DNA of 37,193 nt from an uncultured Lachnospiraceae bacterium. GTDB taxonomy: Bacteria > Bacillota > Clostridia > Lachnospirales > Lachnospiraceae. The stretch spans positions 1 to 37,193 of the forward strand of contig CADBPM010000091.1 of NCBI GenBank assembly GCA_902796595.1, given 5' to 3'. Below, piece after piece: positions 1 through 6,714 of this stretch. A model generated the notes under the pieces. The model did not search any database. It saw only the letters and a list, made by a program, of their open reading frames with translations, and was not told the origin of the DNA. Numbering within the stretch: the stretch's first letter is position 1; each line of letters starts with the position of its first letter. The position numbers were made by a program, and so were the translations under genes.

Positions 1-3
1 AGA

Positions 4-38
4 TATAGTAAACGAAATAAGTAATTTCGTTTACTATA
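4..38. repeat. Perfect 15-bp inverted repeat
   Basis: Bases 4-18 and 24-38 are exact reverse complements (arm begins TATAGTAAACG) around a 5-nt loop AAGTA. No T-run follows, so it is a poor intrinsic terminator for plus-strand transcription. It is centred about 70 bp upstream of the inferred start of transcription of the next gene, so a dimeric regulator operator is possible. It could also be the end of an upstream gene's terminator, which the window edge hides. Confidence 0.7.
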
Positions 39-76
39 AATAAATCTGGTGTGGCGGCTCTTTTTGTGTGAAAATA

Positions 77-85
77 TGTTATAAT
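77..85 (+). promoter_or_regulatory. Extended -10 promoter of the esterase gene
   Basis: TGTTATAAT is a perfect extended -10 element (TG, one base, TATAAT). No good -35 is visible 17 bp upstream, which is tolerable for an extended -10. Transcription would start near 92, downstream of the GTG at 68, which supports the ATG at 116 as the translation start. Confidence 0.55.
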
Positions 86-115
86 GTAGAAAAATGTAAG
101 GGGTTTCATATAGAT

Positions 116-1600
116 ATGAGAACAGAGGTAAAGACATTATGGGTAGTAGGAGACAGTACAGTAAGTGCTTTCAATGACAACTATTATATGCCAAGGACAG
201 GATGGGGAAGTGCTCTGGCTTTGTATTTCAACGATAAGATAGAAGTTAAAAATCTTGCTGTTTCAGGAACGAGCTCAAAGAGTTTTACTGAGTGCCCTGA
301 ATATGAAAGTCTGCTTGCAGGAATGAAAGCAGGGGATTTTCTTATGATAGGTTTTGGACATAATGATGAGAAGAGAGGAAGTATTACTTTTACTGATCCT
401 AAGGGGGATTATAAAGAAGATGGTTCATTTGCAAATTCGCTCTATACGAGATTTATCGTACCGGCAAAAAAAAGGGGAGTTTCCTGTACACTTGTCACAC
501 CTATTGTGAGGAGAGATCCTGATAAAAAGTATGGGGCAGCTTATGTCCATGTGACTGCAGATGGTGATTATGCTGAAGCTGTGAGAAAGCTTGGAAGGGA
601 TATAAATATTACTGTCTGCGATCTTACAGAGCTTACAAGAGAGCTTTCTATAAGGGTAGACAGTGATGATGAACCTTGCAATGATACTCTTTTTATGCAT
701 GCAAGAACAGGTTCAAGGGAACTTTGTGTTGATAATACGCATACAAGTTATTTTGGAGCAGCGGAGAATGCTTATCTTATAGCAGGAGAGTTAAAGAAGA
801 AGGAGAACCCGCTTGTGGCATTTCTTTTGCCTGATATAGCTGATCCTCTTTTAAATGCAAAATACTGGGTGGAGAAGTCGATAAATCATTCTTACAAGGA
901 TCCTGTTTACAAGGCTCCGGAGAGAAAGAGTAAGTTGTGGACAGATTACATTGATGAAGCTGGAAATGTATGGCAGGGGACTGTATTTGGAGATATATGC
1001 ATAAGTGAAGAGGGAAGGGCAGAGCGAGAGTTCTTTCTTGGAAAAGCTGAAAATGGCGCTATGAAAATAGAGGCTGGCAGGATTAAAAATAATGGCAAGA
1101 TAATGGAAAAATCAGATGGTATCGCCATGTATTATGCAAGGATTCCGGTAGGAAGCCATTTCAACTTGAAAGCTGAGATAAAGGTAAAAGATTTCTTTTC
1201 TGCCGGAGATTTTTGTGATTTTTCTGCATTTGGGGCAATGGTCAGGGATGACATGTATATTGATGAAGAAAATGGACTTATAATGGGAGATTATGTTGCG
1301 GCGGGAGTTTGTGTGAAACCAGGATTTGAAACCGGCTCCAACACATTTGCAAGAAAAAGTGGTCTGCTTTTCTTTGGGGGAGGAAGCCTTGCGGCTAAGC
1401 CTGAAGCTGGTGACGTAATCAAGGTGTCGCTTTACAGCACCGGTGATGGATTTGCTGCACAGGTGGGAGAAAACGCACCTGTGATAGCGGGATATGATTA
1501 TACCTTGAATGCCGTAGATACAAAATATACCTATGTCGGCTTTTTTTCAGCAAGAAGCATAGGTATTGAAGTGACTGATATTTCTTTTATTCATGAGTAG
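116..1600 (+). CDS. SGNH/GDSL-family carbohydrate esterase (rhamnogalacturonan acetylesterase-like, CE12 type) with C-terminal beta-rich domain
   Basis: A serine esterase of the SGNH fold, likely removing acetyl groups from pectic or xylan oligosaccharides. From the ATG at 116 (494 residues), block I is GDSTV at 12-16 with Ser14. A block II-like NLAVSG lies at 46-51, block III is GHND at 81-84, and the Asp-His pair is DNTH at 206-209. Residues 1-230 form the esterase. About 290-494 has no motif I can name and looks like a beta-sandwich, perhaps carbohydrate binding. No signal peptide is seen, so it is probably cytoplasmic and works on imported oligosaccharides. An in-frame GTG at 68 would add 16 residues, but AAGGGG at 98-103 and the promoter favour 116. 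It converges on the next gene with a 1-nt gap. The esterase fold is confident; the substrate is inference. Confidence 0.8.
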   Translation: MRTEVKTLWVVGDSTVSAFNDNYYMPRTGWGSALALYFNDKIEVKNLAVSGTSSKSFTECPEYESLLAGMKAGDFLMIGFGHNDEKRGSITFTDPKGDYKEDGSFANSLYTRFIVPAKKRGVSCTLVTPIVRRDPDKKYGAAYVHVTADGDYAEAVRKLGRDINITVCDLTELTRELSIRVDSDDEPCNDTLFMHARTGSRELCVDNTHTSYFGAAENAYLIAGELKKKENPLVAFLLPDIADPLLNAKYWVEKSINHSYKDPVYKAPERKSKLWTDYIDEAGNVWQGTVFGDICISEEGRAEREFFLGKAENGAMKIEAGRIKNNGKIMEKSDGIAMYYARIPVGSHFNLKAEIKVKDFFSAGDFCDFSAFGAMVRDDMYIDEENGLIMGDYVAAGVCVKPGFETGSNTFARKSGLLFFGGGSLAAKPEAGDVIKVSLYSTGDGFAAQVGENAPVIAGYDYTLNAVDTKYTYVGFFSARSIGIEVTDISFIHE

Positions 1601-1601
1601 G

Positions 1602-2186
1602 TCAGTGTAGCGGGAGAAGCGTGTATATATAAAATATCAGCCCGATAAGTATGGCAAGCCGTAGTGCTTTTCGTAGCATCCAAAGACTGTAATTACGGCC
1701 TATCTTTGCTTTTAATGTCCAAAAAGCGCTTGTACTGGCGCCTTTTTTGCGGTTGCATCTTGGACAGGCTGCAACAAGATTTCGAACATCATTTACAGAA
1801 GAATAACCTTTTTTAGCAAGCTTTTTTTGCAATCTTAAGCTTCCTGTAACTGCCGCAACCGGATATATGTGGTCTACTGTGAGTGAATCTGCTGAAATCA
1901 GTCGGCCACAGTAGGCACATATATACAATTTTCCGATAAAAGGTTTTGATTTTGAAAAAAATTCTCTGCGATAGCCGGTGCTTCTTACTGCAAAGTGGCT
2001 TTTTGAGATAAATAAAATATTTTTTTTCTGACAGTATCTTTCTAATTTTGCTGCGCCTGATATGGGCAGTATTGCTTCATAGTGGGTCTTTCCGGTATAT
2101 GATAGCCCGCGCCACATGAGAGCAAATCTGTGTTTGCGAGTATTCGTTCCCCATACATCAACCGGAACCTGCTCTTCAAAGATCAT
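1602..2186 (-). CDS. HNH endonuclease-domain protein with C-terminal membrane helix
   Basis: A 194-residue protein with a zinc-finger HNH nuclease core: CAYC at 90-93, the catalytic VDHIYP with Asp105-His106, RNL with Asn136, and CPRCN at 141-145 followed by RKKG. Residues about 173-191 are a continuous hydrophobic stretch near the C-terminus, predicted to be a membrane helix, which is uncommon for HNH proteins. The start at 2186 is set by AGGGAG (complement of 2192-2197) five bases away; an upstream in-frame ATG at 2219 would add 11 residues. It stands alone between a convergent esterase and a divergent radical SAM gene, with no methylase or phage genes nearby. Role unknown; a defence or DNA-processing role would be speculation. 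Confidence 0.75.
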   Translation of the reverse strand: MIFEEQVPVDVWGTNTRKHRFALMWRGLSYTGKTHYEAILPISGAAKLERYCQKKNILFISKSHFAVRSTGYRREFFSKSKPFIGKLYICAYCGRLISADSLTVDHIYPVAAVTGSLRLQKKLAKKGYSSVNDVRNLVAACPRCNRKKGASTSAFWTLKAKIGRNYSLWMLRKALRLAILIGLIFYIYTLLPLH

Positions 2187-2226
2187 AAAAACTCCCTGAG
2201 TGTAAAAGAATTTCAACAATAAATCA

Positions 2227-2255
2227 ATTTTACAATTTTACAATTAAATTGGCAA
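2227..2255 (-). promoter_or_regulatory. Promoter of the HNH gene
   Basis: On the minus strand, TTGCCA (complement of 2250-2255) and TAAAAT (complement of 2227-2232) are separated by 17 bp. The -35 lies inside the spacer of the oppositely directed promoter at 2237-2265, so the two promoters share DNA. Confidence 0.55.
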
Positions 2256-2265
2256 GTGATATGAT
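2237..2265 (+). promoter_or_regulatory. Promoter of the radical SAM gene
   Basis: TTTACA at 2237-2242, a 17-bp spacer, and TATGAT at 2260-2265 with a TG at 2257-2258 (extended -10). Transcription would start about 2272, leaving a 37-nt leader. Confidence 0.6.
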
Positions 2266-2308
2266 ATTTTAAAAAGGAATCTTTCAGAAGTGAAGGAATA
2301 AAAATTAA

Positions 2309-3232
2309 ATGTCAGTATCAGATAAAAGTAATAAAGGATGTATGCTGTGTCCGAGAAAATGTGGCGCAGACAGGAAAGCAGGTAGAACAGGGTTTTGCGG
2401 CGTAACCGATAAAATAAAAATAGCAAGAGCCGCTCTGCATTTCTGGGAGGAACCCTGCATATCAGGCAAGGAAGGCAGCGGGGCAGTTTTCTTTTCAGGC
2501 TGTACCCTTAGATGCGTTTTCTGCCAGAATAGAGAAATTTCAGTCGGTGCCAAGGGGTGCGAGGTAAGTATTGATAAACTTGTGGATATTTTCTTTGATC
2601 TTCAGGAGCAGGGAGCAAACAACATAAACCTTGTTACCGCCGGGCAATTTGCACCGGCAGTTGCCGAAGCTATAGGGCAGTATAAGGCAAAGTGTGTTGA
2701 AATGGGCTTTGTTCCTCTTCCATTTGTGTATAATACATCTTCATATGAGGATGTAGAAACTTTGAAACTTTTTGACGGACTTGTAGATGTTTACCTGCCG
2801 GACCTTAAATATCTTGATGACAGCAGGGCAGAAAAGTATTCGAAGGCAGCAGATTATCCGGATGTGGCAAAGAAAGCAATAGCTGAAATGGTAAGGCAAG
2901 TTGGGGAGCTTTCTTTTGATGAAAGAGGAATGATAAAAAAAGGGGTGATAGTAAGGCACCTTGTTCTGCCTCTTGGAACGCGTGAGGCAGAAAGAGTTAT
3001 TTCATACCTCTATGATACTTATGGCGATAACATAATGATAAGCATTATGAGCCAGTACACACCGCTTTCAGGTGTAGAGGAAAAATTCTCTGAGCTTGGC
3101 AGAAGGATTACAAAGAGAGAGTATGAGAAGGTTGTAAAGTATGCTACGGATTTAGGTGTTACAAATGCATTTATACAGGAGAGGAAGGTTGCAAAGGAAA
3201 GTTTTATTCCGGATTTCAACCAGAGCTTTTAA
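2309..3232 (+). CDS. Radical SAM protein, PflX-like (pyruvate formate-lyase activating enzyme homologue)
   Basis: A 307-residue radical SAM enzyme. The [4Fe-4S]/SAM motif is CTLRCVFCQN near residues 67-76, the CxxxCxxC spacing typical of glycyl-radical activases. An N-terminal Cys cluster (CMLCPRKCG around 11-19, then GFCG at 29-32) could hold a second metal site, as in the group of uncharacterised PflX-type proteins. The length suits that group. No glycyl radical enzyme gene lies next to it, so the partner or substrate cannot be read from context. The ATG at 2309 is preceded by GAAGGA with 11-nt spacing. It appears monocistronic: the next gene has its own promoter. Family assignment is good, function unknown. 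Confidence 0.8.
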   Translation: MSVSDKSNKGCMLCPRKCGADRKAGRTGFCGVTDKIKIARAALHFWEEPCISGKEGSGAVFFSGCTLRCVFCQNREISVGAKGCEVSIDKLVDIFFDLQEQGANNINLVTAGQFAPAVAEAIGQYKAKCVEMGFVPLPFVYNTSSYEDVETLKLFDGLVDVYLPDLKYLDDSRAEKYSKAADYPDVAKKAIAEMVRQVGELSFDERGMIKKGVIVRHLVLPLGTREAERVISYLYDTYGDNIMISIMSQYTPLSGVEEKFSELGRRITKREYEKVVKYATDLGVTNAFIQERKVAKESFIPDFNQSF

Positions 3233-3290
3233 TGTATTATCGCGAGAGTGTGTTTTGTAGATGACGGCCCTTATGTGGTGATGAATTATG

Positions 3291-3319
3291 TAGACAATAA
3301 TTTTTTTTAATGTTATAAT
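3291..3319 (+). promoter_or_regulatory. Promoter of the phosphoribosyltransferase-like gene
   Basis: TAGACA at 3291-3296, a 17-bp spacer rich in T, and TATAAT at 3314-3319 preceded by TG at 3311-3312. This is a near-consensus sigma-A extended -10 promoter. Confidence 0.75.
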
Positions 3320-3361
3320 CTCTTTAAGGTTAATGCAGTAAGTTAAGGGAGGGTTTACGCT

Positions 3362-4000
3362 ATGGATAAATACACAAAGATTCACACAGTTGGAACTGAT
3401 GTGCCGCTTAAGATCGTAAAGGGACACTTTGCAACAAACCATTCACATATCAACTACTATATCGATTCAACAACACTTCGCACGCGAAGCAGTGAGGCAC
3501 ATGAGGTTGCCAAAGTCCTTGCTGGCATGTATCTTTATGATACAGTTGTGGATACTATAGTTTGTATGGAAGGTACCGAGGTAATAGGAGCTTTCCTTTC
3601 GGAAGAGCTTACCAATTCAGGTTTCCTTTCAACTAATGCTCATAAGACTATTTACGTTGTAAGCCCTGAATTTAACAACAATTCACAGCTTATTTTCAGA
3701 GAAAATCTTATTCCGGAGATTGCCGGCAAGCATGTTATGATACTTATGGCAATGGTGACTACAGGTAAGACACTTGGACGCGCGCTTGAGTGTGTAAAGT
3801 ATTATAATGGTATTCTTACTGGCGTTTCAGCTATTTTTGGTGAAAATGATGTGATCGACGGAGTACCTGTGCATGCTGTATTTTCAAAGCGCGACCTTCC
3901 TGATTATGAGGCTTACGACTACAGGGAGTGTCCTATGTGCAAAGCAGGACAGAAGCTTGATGCACTTGTAAATGCTTATGGATTTGAACCATTAAACTGA
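3362..4000 (+). CDS. Phosphoribosyltransferase-fold protein (orotate PRTase-like) with altered PRPP motif
   Basis: A 212-residue protein with the type I phosphoribosyltransferase layout. The PRPP-loop region is HVMILMAMVTTGKTL at 124-138: the T-T-G-x-T end is kept, but the two adjacent acidic residues that normally precede it (as in VDDVVTTG) are replaced by Met-Ala. A CPMC pair at 190-193 near the C-terminus resembles the Cys pair found in some PyrE-like proteins. It could be a divergent PRTase, a sensor of PRPP, or an enzyme with a different donor. ATG 3362 follows TAAGGGAGGG with 8-nt spacing. It lies alone behind a strong promoter, away from other pyrimidine genes, so orotate as substrate is not supported by context. 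Confidence 0.65.
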   Translation: MDKYTKIHTVGTDVPLKIVKGHFATNHSHINYYIDSTTLRTRSSEAHEVAKVLAGMYLYDTVVDTIVCMEGTEVIGAFLSEELTNSGFLSTNAHKTIYVVSPEFNNNSQLIFRENLIPEIAGKHVMILMAMVTTGKTLGRALECVKYYNGILTGVSAIFGENDVIDGVPVHAVFSKRDLPDYEAYDYRECPMCKAGQKLDALVNAYGFEPLN

Positions 4001-4032
4001 TTGTTGTAATACTGGTAAAATGCGCATGATTG

Positions 4033-4041
4033 TGGTAAAAT
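4033..4041 (+). promoter_or_regulatory. Probable extended -10 promoter of the MBOAT operon
   Basis: TGGTAAAAT at 4033-4041 fits the extended -10 style used elsewhere in the window. The same nonamer also occurs at 4013-4021, and neither copy has a good -35. Transcription from the later copy would leave a leader of about 33 nt. Confidence 0.45.
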
Positions 4042-4080
4042 AGCCCGGTAGGAGAAAATTGAAAGGGCAGAAACTGCAAG

Positions 4081-5538
4081 ATGGTTTTTTCAAGTATTTT
4101 ATTTTTGACAAGATTCCTGCCTTTAGTACTGCTAATATATTTTGCAGTACCAAAGAAAGCCAGGAATCTTGTTTTGTTTGTGGCAAGTCTTATATTTTAT
4201 GCATGGGGAGAGCCTAAATACCTTTTCCTTATGCTGTTTACGATAATGACAGACTATGTCTTTGCTCTTTTTATTTCAAAGAGTCAGAAAAAAGAGAACG
4301 AAGGAAAGACTAGAGCTTTCCTTGTGGCGGCAGTTGTCATAAATCTCGCTTTGCTGGGATTTTTTAAATATGCCGATTTTACGATAAATACAGTGAATTC
4401 TATAACAAAAGCAGGGCTTGATCCGCTCAAAATAGCACTCCCTATAGGTATTTCATTCTATACTTTTCAGAGTCTTTCGTATGTTATAGATGTATACAGA
4501 GGTGATGTTGCGGCGGAGATAAATCCGCTTGTTTTTGGAACCTATGTAACCCTCTTTCCACAGCTTATTGCGGGACCTATTGTCCGCTACAGGACAGTGG
4601 CAGAGGAAATGCGGTCAAGAAAAGAGAATATTGATGATTTTTCAAGTGGCATAGACCGCTTTATAATGGGCCTTGGAAAAAAGGTGCTGCTCGCAAACAA
4701 CGCAGGTCTTCTTTGGGATACGGTAAAAGCCCTGCCTGCAGGCGAGACTACTGTGGCAACGGCATGGATAGGAATCATTGCCTATAGTTTTCAGATATAC
4801 TTTGATTTTTCAGGATATTCTGATATGGCTATAGGAATGGGAAGAATGTTCGGGTTTCATTTTGACGAAAACTTCAATTATCCTTACATTGCCGATTCTA
4901 TCACAGATTTCTGGCGCAGATGGCATATTTCACTTTCGACGTGGTTTAAGGAATATGTCTACATTCCGCTTGGAGGCAATCGTAAAGGCTTTCCAAAGCA
5001 GATAAGGAATATTTTTATCGTTTGGCTGCTTACGGGTTTTTGGCATGGAGCAGCCTGGAACTTTGTTGCATGGGGGCTTTTTTACGGAGTTATCCTTATA
5101 ATTGAAAAGCTCTTTACGTTGAAATGGCTTGGTAAAATGCCAGCGGTGCTGCGTCACATTTACACGCTTATAATTGTGATGGTAGGCTGGGTGCTTTTTG
5201 CGTTTGACGACTTTTCTATGGCTTTTAAGTATCTGGGACATATGTTCGGCGTGGCTGTTAATGGCTTTGCAGACGAAACAACCATGTACCTGTTCGATGA
5301 GAATATACTTTTACTCCTTATTCTTCTTATTGCCAGTACACCGCTCCCTGCGCTTGCGGCGAAAAAGATTTTTGTAAGGATTGGCAGTAAGCAGGAGGGA
5401 GCTGCAGATAAAAATGAAGGAGTGTCCGGGATTGTGAGGCTTACTGCTACAGTGTGCTTTTTAGGGACGGTGTTTGTACTGTCTTTTTCATACCTTGTAG
5501 CATCCACATATAATCCTTTCTTATATTTTAGGTTCTGA
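4081..5538 (+). CDS. MBOAT-family membrane O-acyltransferase (AlgI/DltB-like)
   Basis: A 485-residue polytopic membrane protein, full length for the family. Hydrophobic segments run from residue 4 to the C-terminus, probably 10-12 helices. The MBOAT signature is clear: FWRRWHISLSTWFKEYVYIPLGGNR at about 277-301 (His282) and the catalytic-channel TGFWHGAAWN at 318-327 (His322). These proteins pass acyl groups, usually acetyl, across the membrane for O-acylation of surface polymers such as alginate or teichoic acid. It is followed two bases later by a DHHW protein, the usual partner of MBOAT proteins in Gram-positives. The acceptor polymer cannot be read from the sequence. A GAAAGGG sits 13 bases before the ATG. 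Confidence 0.92.
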   Translation: MVFSSILFLTRFLPLVLLIYFAVPKKARNLVLFVASLIFYAWGEPKYLFLMLFTIMTDYVFALFISKSQKKENEGKTRAFLVAAVVINLALLGFFKYADFTINTVNSITKAGLDPLKIALPIGISFYTFQSLSYVIDVYRGDVAAEINPLVFGTYVTLFPQLIAGPIVRYRTVAEEMRSRKENIDDFSSGIDRFIMGLGKKVLLANNAGLLWDTVKALPAGETTVATAWIGIIAYSFQIYFDFSGYSDMAIGMGRMFGFHFDENFNYPYIADSITDFWRRWHISLSTWFKEYVYIPLGGNRKGFPKQIRNIFIVWLLTGFWHGAAWNFVAWGLFYGVILIIEKLFTLKWLGKMPAVLRHIYTLIIVMVGWVLFAFDDFSMAFKYLGHMFGVAVNGFADETTMYLFDENILLLLILLIASTPLPALAAKKIFVRIGSKQEGAADKNEGVSGIVRLTATVCFLGTVFVLSFSYLVASTYNPFLYFRF

Positions 5539-5540
5539 TC

Positions 5541-6698
5541 ATGAAAACATCTACTATAAATAAGATAAAAATAATGATTTTTGGTGTAGGGCTTGCAGGA
5601 ATCTTTTTGATATGTATATTGCATAAGCCTACAGACTTTTCTGAGCGAGAAAACAGGTATCTGTCACAGATGCCGAAGCTCTCTTTTGCAAAGATTTCAG
5701 ACGGGTCATTCATGAAAGAATACGAGAGTGCGATAACGGATCAGATTCCCTGCAGAGATGCCTTTACTGCAGTCAAGACTTTCGTTGAAAAAAACCGCGG
5801 CATGCAGGATGAAAATGGAGTTTATTTCGGCAATGATGGCTATCTTCTCGGAAAATACGATGAGTCGGTTTTTACCAGCGAACTTGCAAAGAAAAATATC
5901 GCTTTTCTGACTGAATTTGCAAAAAATACCAAAAAGGAATTTGCTCCTCGCCATTTTCAGATGATCATGGTGCCGTCTTCGGCAGAAATCCTGCCGGATA
6001 AACTGCCGGAACATGTCCACGTTTTTAACCAGACACAGTGGATAAATGATATAAAAAAGGGTATCGGAAGTGAATACTTTATAAATGCTGCGGAGGTGCT
6101 TGCACCGCATGACGACCAGTATATTTATTACAGAACTGATCACCATTATACAACTTTGGGCGCATGGTATGTGTATAAAAGCTGGCGTGAGAAGACAGGA
6201 ATGTCTGTCCTTCCTTTAAATTCCTATGAGAAAAAAAAGGTGGCAGGCTTTTTTGGAACATACGACTCAAAGGTTAATACAGCTCTTTCGGGCGGCGTTA
6301 TAAGTGATTATATTTCACTTTATTCACTTCCGGAGAGTGATTCGTCAACAATGACATGGGACGGTAAAGACGACAAAGTATATGAAGGAATCTTTGATCG
6401 TAAAAAATTAAAAACAAAAGATAAATACTCCGTATTTTTTGGCGGTAACCATGGCATTACGGATATTTCAACAGGAGTACCGGATAAGGGAACTCTGCTT
6501 GTTATAAAGGACAGTTTTGCTCACAGTCTTGTGCCTTTTGCCATGCAGGATTATAGCAGGATAGTAATGGTTGATCTGAGATATTTCAACCAAAGTCTTA
6601 AAAAATATATACATTCTAACAACATTTCTGATATACTATTATTGTACAGTACTGCGGATTTTGCAGAAGATGGGAATATGGCAAAACTAAAAAGCTGA
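5541..6698 (+). CDS. DHHW-family protein, MBOAT partner (AlgJ/AlgX-like SGNH fold)
   Basis: A 385-residue protein with one N-terminal membrane anchor (about 9-27) and an extracytoplasmic domain. It shows the family's TDHHYTTLGAWYVY at 199-212 and the later IKDSFAHSLVPF at 322-333. By analogy with AlgJ/AlgX, these supply the Asp-His pair and the serine of an SGNH-type site. It probably takes the acyl group exported by the MBOAT protein and places it on a surface glycan. The start lies 2 nt after the upstream stop, so translation is likely coupled. The family call rests on the DHH motif, the anchor and the context. Confidence 0.85.
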   Translation: MKTSTINKIKIMIFGVGLAGIFLICILHKPTDFSERENRYLSQMPKLSFAKISDGSFMKEYESAITDQIPCRDAFTAVKTFVEKNRGMQDENGVYFGNDGYLLGKYDESVFTSELAKKNIAFLTEFAKNTKKEFAPRHFQMIMVPSSAEILPDKLPEHVHVFNQTQWINDIKKGIGSEYFINAAEVLAPHDDQYIYYRTDHHYTTLGAWYVYKSWREKTGMSVLPLNSYEKKKVAGFFGTYDSKVNTALSGGVISDYISLYSLPESDSSTMTWDGKDDKVYEGIFDRKKLKTKDKYSVFFGGNHGITDISTGVPDKGTLLVIKDSFAHSLVPFAMQDYSRIVMVDLRYFNQSLKKYIHSNNISDILLLYSTADFAEDGNMAKLKS

Positions 6699-6714
6699 TC
6701 AGAGGAAGGTTGAA

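Noticed and set aside
68..115. GTG at 68 as the start of the esterase gene
   Set aside because: It lies upstream of the predicted transcription start (about 92) and has no ribosome binding site; the ATG at 116 has AAGGGG and the GDSTV motif then falls at the usual distance from the N-terminus.
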